Of a stretch of DNA of 64,000 bases, positions 37,401 to 49,236 are shown one piece after another. The first letter of the stretch is position 1. Each line of letters begins with the position of its first letter. The notes beneath the pieces were generated by a model. The model was given only the letters and a program-made list of their open reading frames with translations, did not search any database and was not told where the DNA came from. Source of the stretch: Hymenolepis diminuta (Eukaryota; Platyhelminthes; Cestoda; Cyclophyllidea; Hymenolepididae); NCBI GenBank assembly GCA_900708905.1, contig CAADRB010000062.1, positions 702,382-766,381 on the forward strand, given 5' to 3'. A program made the position numbers and the translations under genes.

Positions 37401-40099
37401 TGCGAATTACATAGACTGTGACAAGAAGAGTTCTCGGGCCAACGCAGAAAATAAGCCAGAATACGAACCAGTCAGATTTATATCAAATAGGTATAAACTA
37501 TCTCAATATGAGCATTATGTGTCCCGTTGGTTGTTCCATATTCATCCTTCAATATTATTTCTGATTAAAATGGGAGTCATGTAAATAATAGTCAAACTAG
37601 TAATGCTCGCCTAGATAGGCCATTATTAGCTTTTCTACTTATTATTTATAAGTACCACTTTAGTAGGGATTAAAGGAATTTAACAACTACGATTCGAAGG
37701 TTCTCATAGATTTGTCATTCATTTTCCATTAATACATACTGTATCCAAAATCAGTCACGCTTGAAAATCATAATTATTACTTCTCTTAAATACATAACGT
37801 TAGTCCACATGCTGGGGTGCACGCATCTAGCATGCATGCATCTACTTCCAATTCCTCAGTAGCAACGTGCTTCGTGACTTACCGGTAGACTATCAAAAAT
37901 TCGCATATTTCTAAGGGGTAATTTGCAACAAAGTCAAACATGGGATCAAAAAATCATGATTAGACATTTTGATAGATAGAAATTTGGATGGAAATTTTGG
38001 ATAGAAATTTGATATTGCTCTATAAAAGTTTAATATTGGTAAAGATAATGGGGTGTAACTCGGAAATATTTTGGAATATATTCTAGTCATTTCGATTGAT
38101 ATGTTTATTTCGTTGATATTTATTTCGATAAGGGTTTGAATACGACCTCAAAAATACGCATTAATATGCTTAATTATCAGTTGGTATTATTAGTCACGAT
38201 AGTCGGCTTTACCTCTTCGATTCTTTTTTTCTTCCAAAGGCTAAAAAAGCAGAATGATTGTTCATTATATTAAGAGGCCTATATAATCATATCATGGCAG
38301 AATACTGATAGGTAAAATTTTAACCTACCGGTGTTCACCCAAGGTGAACGAATTAATGCAATTATTCGTTCCACTTTTTGTCTTTCAAAGTAGAGTGAAT
38401 TGGTGTTGGTAGTAAAGTGGTTCTGAAATGGTTTCGACTTGCAATTAATTCCTGTTAAGATCCCAGTTAGAAAAAGTTGAGTTAATTATGAATTGTAATA
38501 CCATTTGTGATTCATAAACTGGTTAAATTTTCTTGGCAACCCTGAAACTAGAAGAACTCATATTTGGGACATAGATACAGTAAAGAATCTATAAAATTTG
38601 ACTATATGAAGTGGTATTATATCATGTTTGCCAGTGCTGCCGTAGTAACGTGCTGATTGGGGGTTGCATGAGCAATATTCATCACTGCACACCCAGTGAA
38701 TGAAGTCATCAACAGAATTAGTAACTAATGTGGTGAGAGAATGAAAGCACTTTAACAGATACTCGGTGACCATTGTGCATGTCTTTCTGGTGAGAGATCA
38801 CAAAATCAATGCTCATTGATTTTAATTTGGTTACGTGAATGCCATTTTAATTCTAGTAAACAGGATAGATATATCTGATGTGCTTGGGATTCCTTAGTAA
38901 GTAGTAACAGCCAACGGAGAGATAGAGAGAACACGGCTATAAAAAGCATGAGAAAAAAATAAACATAAGTACATGGGAAGAAACGAGAGGTAGTGCTCAG
39001 TAAAGAGCATATTTGTTATAAGCAAAAGGATTATCAGAAATGGATAGAAATTTTTATAATACCAGTAGTAATAAGAATTGCACAGTACAAATTCAGTGGA
39101 ACATAATTGTGGAGATTTGAATGTGCTGAATTATAACAACACACAAGAATGAATTGATTGTGTTGCCAGAGTGCATGTAAAAGGGGGGTTACACATATTC
39201 ACAGGAAATCACACACTCATGAATCTTAATTGTTTTGAGATGACAGTTTGACAAAGTGGATGAAATAAAGAATAATAGTCCAATATGAACACGTCTAATA
39301 GCACGATCCATAGACAATCAGGACTGGATGCCATAATAAAGCCAAAGTATATATCACAATGAATGAGCCATAAAGATTTGAGTAAGAAGTCAAATCATTG
39401 AAATACATTAGTATTCGCACAAAGCAGTAGTCACAGAATGGTCCGGCTATCAATACACCATGCTCCTACCTCTTCCAGATGCTTACAACCTTATCCTTCT
39501 AGTCGAAGTTGAGTTTCTCAAGAAAGAAATGAAGCAGAATTTACGTTTACAGAGTTTTGTATTTGATCAATTTGTTTATATTTGTTGAATCTATTATCAA
39601 TTTACTTCACACAATGAAGTAAAGGCATTAAGAACGTCAATTAAATCCAAACAAAATACATATAATGCTCACGAAATTGCTTAAATCAACCTTTCATTTA
39701 ACATTTATTCTCTGTAACATTAGCCTGATTACTAAATGAAATGATGCGATCTTCATAGAAAATTTAAAATGAGAAAAATTTGATTACAATAGAGATTTCA
39801 TTTTGAATAAATTCTTTGTCACTTCATGCACAGAAATATTTTGAAGTTACAGATCATTACTTTACTGCAGCCAGTTATCTTCTTGTTTGACCTTCTGGGA
39901 GCACTCCCGTAAGCTATAAAATGATTATTATTTTGCCGAACTCTCAGGTTGATTAGTGTTTGCTGTTCGCATGCTGAAATGGAAGGGTTGTGAAAGTTTG
40001 ATCATATTAAATCATATTTTTGAAGCCCAAGTATACACTTAAAATTCTTATGCTGAGTATGCGCTAAAAGTAATTATCATTTCTTGTTTTTGATTGTAG
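34430..40099. other. Mostly non-coding stretch, one small exon candidate
   Basis: This is probably intronic if the coiled-coil gene continues. It holds TTTA-rich simple sequence at about 35270-35325. A candidate 34-nt exon at 36699-36732 (LSFGEHSSVRS) lies between tttcatag and a strong GTAAGT donor. A coding-like but unspliceable frame at 37393-37489 (DCDKKSSRANAENKPEYEPV) has no acceptor. Otherwise nothing can be supported. Confidence 0.4.
36699..36732 (+). CDS. Candidate microexon of the coiled-coil gene
   Basis: The acceptor tttcatag and the donor TCTG|GTAAGT bracket 34 nt that translate as LSFGEHSSVRS in phase 0 and end in phase 1. This phase then joins exactly to the exon-like stretch at 40100 (giving SVRSGNVASLQN). 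For the upstream join, the exon at 34180 must use the weaker donor at 34430. The fit is suggestive but rests on very little sequence. Confidence 0.3.
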
Positions 40100-40800
40100 G
40101 AAACGTAGCTTCACTTCAAAATGTACGTATCGATTATATACTTAGGAACTTTGAATTATTAGTCTCTAGACATTCAGAGCCGAATGAAATGCAAAAGTAT
40201 ATCTGGAGATATTTTCCTCCTAAGAGGCGGATTAAGGATGCACTTAGAAAGGAATTGACGGTAAGGATGGTTGTGCTCCTAGGATAATCGAGAGACTGGA
40301 CATAACCGGTACGAGGGTACTAGATATGTCTACACTCCAGATGGTGCCCGTAGTTGAAGAACTTGGCCTGCTGAGAAATTTAAACACCAATTATTAGTAG
40401 AATAGGTCAAATTTTAAGTAACCTGACTAATGTGGTGTAAAATTGTTCTCATTTGAAATACCTCTACATTTCGGATATAAGAGTTGATGATGCCTTTTCT
40501 TCTCCCATTAAAAGGCACACTAGGGGTCTCATTATGCATTCTGAGAAAATAGCCAGGCGACGTAAATTCAGGGAAGTCGTATGGATTATTCTGCAAATGA
40601 AAAAAACTCCAAACACTAGAATTATCAACATTTTTAGCAAGAAGATATCATCTATCTGCCCTGGAAACTTTGCTTTTACCTGAGGTTCTGATATATTTAA
40701 GGCATTCCGATATTAGTGGCAATCCGTTTGATCTCAACTCTGATGAAATGTGGCAATTTATAATTTTTCGATTGATAATATTCAATGTAATAGGTAAAAT
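40100..40800 (+). pseudogene. Broken leucine-rich-repeat sequence in three frames
   Basis: Coding-like sequence runs through all three plus frames in turn. Frame 1 (40100-40260) reads NVASLQNVRIDYILRNFELL and RRIKDALRKEL and ends at a GTAAGG. A second frame from about 40251 reads PRIIERLDITGTRVLDMSTL and VVEELGLLRNLN, then a stop at 40400. Back in frame 1 (40447-40680) it reads HLKYLYISDIRVDDAFSS. A third frame (about 40640-40827) reads ALETLLLPEV and SDISGNPFDLNSDEMWQF. The LxxLxIS/LDITGT pattern is typical of leucine-rich repeats; an old ZYG11/ZER1-type substrate receptor is one possible source. No splice sites reconcile the frames, so a decayed copy is the likeliest reading. A real gene with unusual splicing or assembly indels is the alternative. 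Confidence 0.45.
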
Positions 40801-42756
40801 TAATCTAAGAGCAGGTGATATGGCGTAGTGAAATAGCTTTAAAGTCAGCATTAATAAAAATAGTTCTTTTAGTCGATATACTTACCTCTGTAGTTATCGT
40901 TAATATGTTCTCATTGACGAATAACACTAAACCTGAGGAGAGATAAGAGAAGACCAACGCAGCAGTCGACTTTATTAACTTTGATTCGAACAGAGAATTT
41001 TCTGGGCCAATTCGAATACTTATGTTAAGTGTACAGCTAATGTCTAGCATAAATGTGATCTTAGATATTGAAATGTAGTTAAATAGTGGTATTTACTTGG
41101 AATGGTTTGAGAAACAGTGGAATATCTATCATTGACGTGAAATTAAATGTAAAATTCGGGTCAGGTTAGCAAGTCACGACTTAATTATTGAAGTTTACCA
41201 ATCATATGTTTGGTTTATTCATTTATATTGCTGAGCAACCTGAAATTTCAATATTATCGTCAAACTCATTTGATTAAATGATGGTTAGCTAAAGACACGG
41301 ATTAGACATCAATATTAGTGTTTCAGATGTATGTTTCGTACTTTTAAATGTATAACTAGGTCTTTTAATACCCTTACTTGCCCTTTAGGCCTCTATGGTC
41401 TGAAATTTCTAATTGCGATTATATCTGTTAGGTTTGTATTCACCGTACCGATTTTTTCACTAACAATGATTGAAAGTTAAACTTATTCCTCAATTAGTTT
41501 TAAATGTTTGTTCGTAAGTTCTGAAATGTATCATTTTCAGGATTTTGAGCGGCATCTATCTCACTCTAAGCTGATTAGTTTAAGAACAAGTTTTGTGTTA
41601 ATACAGTTCAGCTTAGGTACTTTGAGCGAAGTTACATTTAATTTTAATAGAAATAGTTTGATAAATAGGTATACCGTATTTGGTGCAGCTGGCAGCGAAA
41701 CGACCATTTAATGTCCTAAATCTTTAGAAAAATTAGAGATTACGAAGTCGCATGTTAGTTTTCATTAAGTATTTTTATTCACTTCTTTTATATTACCACA
41801 TATTTCACAAAGCAGTTCTAAATCATTTGAGTAAAAATCTTCGGTTACGACTGCTTACAAATCGGACGGTAGTTTCACCACCATTTTCATGGTTGCAGAG
41901 CATTTTTTTCGACTTCACTTTGGTTGTTATGCAGAATTACTCTAAACATTGACACATACGATATTATGTCATTCCCTTTTATATCAGCAGAACCTTTATG
42001 GAAATTATAATAAATAATGATTTATTTCCTGCCCTAACTCGATGGCAATCTTAGGATGCAGCTATAATAGGTGCTCCAAATTCCCTAAACAAAGTGATTC
42101 TGTTGTAAAGGAGAGAATGGATGAAACGAGGGGAGTGGAACGAAGAGGGCGAAAAGGGTGCAATAACACCAAGCATATCTTTTTATTGACGTGTTTAAAT
42201 ATTACAGGCAAATTAATTAATCGGAACATCGAAGGGATAAAAATCGATGTCATACAATTAAGTCTTGAGCACATGTTAGTGAAATGCAATAATTGTATTG
42301 CATTCGAGTATAAAATAATTCTGCTAAAAGCTGGTCGAAAATAATTTTGAGAGGCGTTTAGGGAGTAATCGATCAATACAGAATCGCGAATTTCCAAGAT
42401 GCACTTAATAATCTTTCTATCTATGCAACTAAAGGATCAAAAGAAGACGTAGTCGGTGACTGAATGCTTTTAATAGGGGAGATGACAACTGAAAAAATGA
42501 TTAAGTGGCAGACTAGAAATCAAAACGAAGTAGTGAGCTTACGAGAAAATTGATTATCGCCTAAAAGATCGAAGAATGAGCTACGGGGCTCTTGGGTTAA
42601 GCGGTGGTATTTCGAGGGCAGAAAACGAAAAAATTGATAAACAACAACGGTAACCTCCAAGATCACTGCATTGTTCTTTTTCGCCCATGAAAAGGTAATA
42701 TGTCATATGAAGACTTTGGTTGTGCACATTTATATCTGTTTTGTAATGTAAAAAAG

Positions 42757-44875
42757 TTGTTAAATCGCAAATCGCTCCCCTATTTTATTGGACATTCATT
42801 GAAAATCACCCGAATAATCATTTTCTCGGGTTGGCAAATTGGCCAGAAGAAATGGATATATCTGAGAATTTTTTTGAATATCCCGATATTAATGTGGGTA
42901 CGTATGTGTGTATGTATGTACTGCCCTTAATATCGGGATGCAAAAAAGTGAAGCGTTTTCTTGTTGCTCATCTTATTAGAATCACGTTCTGCTTTCATTC
43001 TCTGGATCATTTTGCACCAGCTCGGGTTACTATGCTTTTGTTCGCTAAGCATCAAATCTGTAATTTCCCTCGGATGGTTTTAACTTGACATTTTAGACCA
43101 TTGTTTCAATGATTTGGCATTAAGATGTTCACTAGGGAGAGGAGGAGGGGTGGGCAGCGGTTAACCTGATTGCCTGCAAAATCAGTAGTCACCGCTTTAA
43201 TGCTATCGGAACACACCCAGTGAGCCGACAGCATTGGTTAATTTTAGTTAATAAAGGGACCGACTGAATCCAGATTTCTTACCAAGGAGGCTCAATGATC
43301 CCACTCCTGATCCTAGGTGAGTGCTGGAAAAAGCTTTCCTAAATGGGCTTAGGAATTATTGCTATTGCACATTACGATGGAGAATAGTGCGATGGCAATG
43401 TGATTGCGTTCACTGGCATGTCCGTTTCGCAAAATTCGAGAACTTATTCTTATTCATCTGCAAGCTGAGGAAGATGCATGTTTGAATTTTTACATGTCAT
43501 TTTAAGTGGATTTTAAGGATGTTACTAACTTTAAAGATTTTTTGAGATTGGCCGATAAATAATAAGAATTTAAGGCACTAAAAATGAAATCAACTCAACC
43601 TACCAAGTTTTCTATCTAATTCGTGGTGTTTTCCATTATTATTTTCTAGGACAAAGCGAAAACTGCTGCAATGTTTGCCAATAGGAGATATCTAGGCAAA
43701 AAAGTAGAATAGACACATGAGGAGTGATGGAGAGGAATCGAGTAGAGGCACAGAAAAATAATGAAACTGTAGTGCTCTAATACGATTTCTGAATTCTTCA
43801 GGATGCTCTAATTTTTCATACGTCAAACTTCATAACTTTGTAAAATAGACTATTTTTGCATTGGCGTCTGGTTCCGAAGATATGGTCTACGTGAACAATT
43901 GGTATTGCCAGGTATCAGTTGGCTCATTTATGGTTATGCATGAGAAAAAAATTTGTTTTCATTTTATTGATGTTTGAAAGCTAAAATACCTCCAGGCCGA
44001 TGAAAGTTTCTGTTCTAACTAGTTTTCAAGGTGTTAAGAAGAGTATATACTCGCTCATTGATAAGGATGATGGGCGATTCAGAGACCACTTACAGGAAAA
44101 TTCCACCCAGGTAATTGTTTGTCGACGTATTGTCATATAATACGGCTCCAAGCTTCATGAGTTAAATAAAGTCTGCATTTTTTTAGAGGTCATTAATTAT
44201 TTGGTCAGATGGTTTGTAAGCTATATTGTTTCTTCTAACGGCCATGAGCTGGTTTTATCGTGACAGAACTTACCAAAATTTCTTCGAGTTGCTACTCTTT
44301 ATGTTGGTTACTTTTAATTTAACTATTAGGAAAGAGTTTTAACTAACACGATAGGACCAATTCTTTGTTTCTGGTCCTGCTCTTAATTATATATTTTCGT
44401 CCAATGACTCACCTAGGATTACATTTTGCAGATGTCTAACGATGTCGCTGAAGATATGATAGTAGAAGCCTTAAGTAGTTAGTGAAAGTGGTCTCGTTAT
44501 CTTGAAGTAATGTTAGAAAACTTTGAGAGTTGTATGTTCCATGGACATGTATCCAGCCCGAATATTCCGGAAGTAAGTCTGCGAATTAAGTGTTTTACTA
44601 TGACCGAATTGAGCCTATTAATAGCACATTTAGTATGTTCTCTGGGCTACTCTAGATGATAGTGAGTAATATTTTTCCTCATCGACCATTCAACTTCCTC
44701 CTTCGAAGACTGTGTGCAGCTTGCAAATCCAGAAACCAGCCGATTTATCGCACAATCTGCTCAAGCAGGTAATTAAATTTTTCTTAAATGCAATAAGTCA
44801 TTTCCCTCCGATTTATTAACTTTTTGCCTATCCTGATGAAAATGCACAGAATGGCAAGTCACCACACAAGTTTAG
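42757..44875 (+). CDS. Linked small exons of an unrecognised protein (3' part)
   Basis: A chain of seven segments keeps one frame: 42757-42893, 43650-43703, 44039-44110, 44432-44474, 44517-44572, 44720-44768 and 44850-44875, ending in TAG. Intron sizes include 42 nt (44475-44516) and 81 nt (44769-44849). Readings: LANWPEEMDISENFFEYPDI; DKAKTAAMFANRRYLGKK; KSIYSLIDKDDGRFRDHLQ; MSNDVAEDMIVEALKNFES; NIPELANPETSRFIAQSAQ; EWQVTTQV. The exons from 44039 to 44875 have good splice sites and agree in phase. The first two are weaker, because their acceptor or donor is poor and the end of the first lies in a hairpin. It may be the 3' end of the coiled-coil gene or of the gene whose leucine-rich part is at 40.1-40.8 kb. 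No family recognised. Confidence 0.45.
42881..42938 (+). other. 58-nt hairpin, miRNA-precursor-like
   Basis: TCCCGATATTAA at 42881-42892 is perfectly complementary to TTAATATCGGGA at 42927-42938. After a small bulge, GGG pairs with CCC and TAC with GTA further in. The loop is a TATG-rich run. One A-T pair and a G-T wobble extend the base outward. The shape and size resemble a short miRNA precursor, but a small inverted duplication would look the same. The fold also contains the GT donor proposed for the exon ending at 42893. Confidence 0.5.
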
Positions 44876-44908
44876 CTATTTTCTAACCTGTTCGACATTC
44901 TGACCAAG

Positions 44909-45205
44909 TTACTTGATATCCTTATCTAAACTTAGCTGAAGAGATTTCCAAAAATATGCATGATATCTCCTATTTGTTGGGGTTTTCACCAAAGTAAAAA
45001 TGGTAGAATCAAGTGTCTTGACTATGCCGTTTGTCTTCGTGTTTAACACGTAGTGAAGTATTGAGCGACTTTTTCTTGATTTGATGTGGCTGCGTTGACA
45101 CTCAAGACGCATTTCGATCATCTCCTGGTGGAGTGCTCTTAGCAAATCAACTTTCAATTGTCGATTAGGAGGAAAAGCATAGTCCGATCTATTTGTCCAC
45201 GGATT
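44909..45205 (-). other. Exon-like minus-strand frame, unrecognised
   Basis: A 98-codon frame opens after an acceptor-like ggttggtag (minus strand, ending 45206). It reads NPWTNRSDYAFPPNRQLK and LLRALHQEMIEMRLECQRSH, and then a less convincing tail to a stop at 44909. The first 45 residues have the composition of a real helical segment, and a donor inside the frame could end the exon early. No other minus-strand exon could be linked. It lies tail-to-tail with the plus-strand exons that end at 44875. Confidence 0.25.
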
Positions 45206-48200
45206 CTACCAACCCCAAATTGAGCTTCACTTTATTTAACCCATATTTCATGCCTCTTTTATTAAATTGATTATCGAATCGTCTTTTTCAAGCACCATTC
45301 TGAATTACTCTGCTTGGCACTTACTCATATCTTCTCCAAAACGATTATTTTTTCTGCTCTCCACTGATTTAATTATGCCCTCCATGGTTTCCATTTCTCC
45401 TGTATCTGCTGCCCGATTGTGAATTGACTGTCCATTTAAAAAAGTAAAGGGTCTAAATTAAAAATCAACTGTTTGTTTAATTTGAAAATCGTACTGTTAT
45501 GCAGTTTCTTAAACTGACTGAATGAAGAAAACTGAAATCATGAATTTAGCATAAAAGGGCTTTGTAGGAAAAAGTACAGTAAGTAAGTGATTGAAATTAA
45601 GTGAGTTCTGTTGTTTAAACCATGTAAGATTTATCATTCTGATTTCTGAGGCTTTGGATTTGGTAATGGTAAGAAAAACCATTCTCATTAATCAACCGGT
45701 GAATAAGCACCGGACATCGTGACCAAGTATTTTTCAGTAGTCAAAGGGATACATCAAGTAGTCTGAATTTGAAAATATGAAGCAATGGACTGGTTCAGTG
45801 AAAACTGTACAACTCGAGTTCAGAAATCAACCGAACTTATCAATCGCCTCCTCATTACCTCTTATTGGACTATTTACTGAGAACCGATTTCAGTTGCTTC
45901 CCATGATGAAAAGATGTAATATTTTTCCTTTGCAATAGAGTATAATGATAATAATCATCTACACCGTCTTCGTACTCGAAAATGTTGTTTCCAAACTTCG
46001 TGCCCTGAAGATAGATTGGCGGATTCTTAAATGCTTAAACGTCTAGAAATTCATAAAGGAAGTGATCTTTAATCACTCTATGACTGTCTTATACATCGTA
46101 GGATCGGGAAAGAGTGATACTTGGACAAATTTCTCTTTTCAATATTAGCAACTTCTAAGTTGTAGTTTCCATATCATAAATAAAAGTATTAAATTTTAGG
46201 AACGATTAAGTACTTAGAAAAGATTGTATAGGATTATGAAACATAAATGTTTTCCAAAAGCATGTTTCCACGACAGCTCGAAGGTAGAATTTTAAAACAA
46301 AACATAAATATGTACTCCTGACAACGAAAATCAACTGTTTGAACCGCAACAATTCAGAAGTAATTTCAACAGTTACAGAACTCGCTACATTCTTTTTACA
46401 AGCTAAACAGCACTACGAATGAGAATCAATTCAACGACCCTAAGACTTTTAAATGACACAATGCCTCAGGTACGCACGTGCATTCCCATCCGCGACCAAC
46501 TTTGCAAAAATCAAAATATTTGCGCAAATTTGCAGAAAGGGAGTCGGCAATAATATTGGATTTAGATTGTTTTATATATTTAAATTTTGAGAAATAGCTA
46601 TTGCATCTCTAATGCATCCTATTAAAAATTAAACAAATACATGACGGGACGAGCTATTCATATACCATAATAAAAGTAGGGTAATTCCACTAAACAACCA
46701 TTTAACGGCGGAATAAGACATCCAAGTGTCCCCGTAAAAGTTACGAAATTCTTTATCCGCTTTCCTACCCACCTCTATCAACGCTAAGTTGATATGAAGA
46801 AGACAGTGGAAAGATAAATGAATCACAGACAACTTCTTTATTGATGAATACCAAATCGCTAATCGGCAATTCAAAGAAGCGTTTGAGAAGGAATACAGAA
46901 TAGTGAGTCATTAAAATTAGAGGAACTTAGGAACCGCTCATCTATCTGTCAAATAAGTAATGTGCCCACTAGTCTGAACATGAACATGTACTTGTCACCT
47001 TCAGTAATTTAATAGCCACGGACTAATTATTAGCGGCAAATGGGCGAAAAGTAACTAGGGTGAAAATGAAGATTTAAGGGAGTAAATGTTTCACTATTAT
47101 TCTTTCACTTTTGATTCTCATATTTCCAGATTGTCGAACGTTAGAAAATATAGTACAAAATCCTATCAGTAAATCTATCCTATGATCTGGACAAAATTAG
47201 GCCAGATATATCTTCACTGGATACTTTTCTTTTTTAAATTTGCTTAAAGATAAAAGCATTAACTCTATATGTATATGACACCCAGATGTTGTACGCCTTT
47301 ATTGATTTTAACTTAGAGACAGACAGACCGATAAACAATAGCAGCATCAAATAGAACTTAATCATTGAATAAAGCAGAATAACATATAGGTACGCCGACA
47401 TACATAAACAAGCCTGATCTCAAATGATACAGTGATTCACGTGAGATATTAACCAGCTTAGGAAAGTAGAAGAATTCAAACAGTGGGCGAATTCGCGCAT
47501 GAAACTACATTAAAGTATTTGAAGGGTAGGATTGGAATGGATGTATAAAATTATAAAATAATCCTCTAAATCTAAATTAGAATCGGGTATGCCTATTCTT
47601 TAGACATTACAATCATTCAAAAAAAGACGTCTGCTCGAAGTCCAATAAGAGCAATAGTCTATAGTGCAGGTCTGATACTCGCAGGACAAAGTCAGATAGT
47701 CTCACTAATAGTATCTCATTTCGCCTCTAAATGCTATACTTTCTACTTTCTACCAGTGTTCTCTATGACAACAGAATGGAAAAGAGAAATCAGAACATCA
47801 TGTTATGGACGTGACAAAGACGTCACTACATCTCATTGAACAGACAGTATCCGTAGGCGTTTAGCTAATAATGTCCCAAATATTCTTTTGAAGAATATAA
47901 GAAAAGGAAATTCTCCTAGATCATAGCCGAAATAAGAAGACAATGAGGGTACTCGCTTAAACCAAAGGTAGGGGGGTTCCCCGAATTTCTCTCTCAATTG
48001 TAAAGAAATGATGACTACTGTTAAAACTTAAGTTACTATCTTGATTATCAAATATAATAAAATACAATAATAAAATTTAATGTTATTATTTAGATTTTAG
48101 GAAGTTTATAGGGTTCAGGCGGTATTTAATTTAGATAGATTCTAAACACAGGATGACATTACTATCCGGTAGAGATTAATACTGTGACAATTGAACAAGC

Positions 48201-48473
48201 TTAGTTCGCTTCAGTAACACTGAGTCTGATATAGACAGATGTCGAGACAGGTGGCTTTTAAATTCAGATCACTTTACTTAGAGGTGAACTTGACTGTCTG
48301 AATTCCGAAGTCAGTTGCTCCACATTCATCTCAAAGAATGGATTTTCTAAAATTTCTCTTAATTTATAAAAAATTTGTAGTTAAAATCGACGACCAAAAC
48401 ATTTGAGGGTATTAACGCTGTGTTGGCCGGAACTCTGGCAAATTTTCTTGTCCTTGATGGTTTAGCATTTCAG
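45206..48473. other. Non-coding stretch with one R1 repeat
   Basis: I see no supported exon in these 3.3 kb. The R1-family copy at about 45690-45960 is the only recognisable feature. The minus-strand frame at 46629-46874 is short, has no motif and has no splice context. Confidence 0.4.
45690..45960 (+). repeat. Dispersed repeat family R1, diverged copy
   Basis: The start, ggtgaataagcaccggacat and cgtgaccaag, matches the gataagtactgaacatcat part of the 14510 copy. The end, gaaccgatttcagttgcttcccatgatgaaaa followed by ataatgataataat, matches the end of the 20215 copy. The middle is too diverged to align by eye. Confidence 0.45.
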
Positions 48474-49236
48474 ATGGGTACTGCGAATTTCTGTTAAACG
48501 TCTTCTAACAAGCGCATGCGGAGACATTGTATTTATTCGAGTAAGTTTTAAATTCTTACTTTCGATCACTCACTCAATTCGGATATTACACTATAAACAA
48601 AGCATCTTCGATTATATGAATAACGCTGAAAACCCACCGAAATCCAATTTGGTTTCCCTCTTTATCCATACTAATGACACAGGGGTTGACCCCTCTGACC
48701 AATTCATCAATGTGTTTCAAGCTCAAGAAGATTTGCGAATACTCCAGCTTTTGTAATGTTCTTTCTATTCAAATGCAGATAAGAACAGATAAGGTAGGCC
48801 TGTTATTATACAACTACCCGAATCTAATAGAGCGGTTGAGAGAACTGTGATTTATCAAACTCTTTATATAAATTAGTTTGAGATAGATGATTCCATCAAC
48901 ACATTCACATTTCGACTATATACTACTGTTACCTCCAACTGCTCTCAGTATCTAATGGTTGCTAGTTCGGTTTCGATTCAAATGAAGTATTTTGATAAGG
49001 TGTATTATTCCTCCAAATCTGCGTATAACTGATATCTATGGTCTACTATGCTGGACCAAACAAGACCCCTTAATGGTAACTTGAAATTTTGTTTATGATG
49101 CTTCTGTAGAAAACAACAACCATTTAAAGGATCAATTAGCCCAGCTCAAATCTGGTGTTGAGCAGCGAACAAACCACATGAAGACTAGATCTGAGGGGAT
49201 GAATTACTTTTCCGTCGGATATTGGCATCTCTTTCG
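48474..49236 (+). CDS. Orphan exon-like pieces, plus strand
   Basis: After the acceptor gcatttcag, a frame stays open from 48474 to a stop at 48754-48756. It reads WVLRISVKRLLTSACGDIVF and later MNNAENPPKSNLVSLF and DPSDQFINVFQAQEDLRIL. A GTAAGT at 48541 would end the exon early, and a GTAATG at 48753 late. A second piece (49110-49236), between cttctgtag and CG|GTAAAT, reads NNNHLKDQLAQLKSGVEQRT, a coiled-coil pattern. The phases of the two do not join directly, so an intermediate exon is missing or one piece is false. Another 44-nt candidate is at 49804-49847 (VPLNTFLNENQSCI, GTAAGT donor). They may belong to one small gene, or to a decayed one. Confidence 0.3.

Noticed and set aside
37375..37584. 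Coding-like frame with DCDKKSSRANAENKPEYEPV
   Set aside because: No acceptor precedes it in frame and nothing links it to the neighbouring exons; mentioned only as part of the 34-40 kb stretch.
42042..42397. Overlapping plus and minus frames of 100 and 111 codons
   Set aside because: Sense and antisense frames of the same stretch with no motif; compatible with chance in this composition.
43199..43235. Small hairpin and tRNA-like look around 43150-43235
   Set aside because: The anticodon-like arm has an 8-nt loop, there is no T-arm or B-box, and the stem is interrupted.
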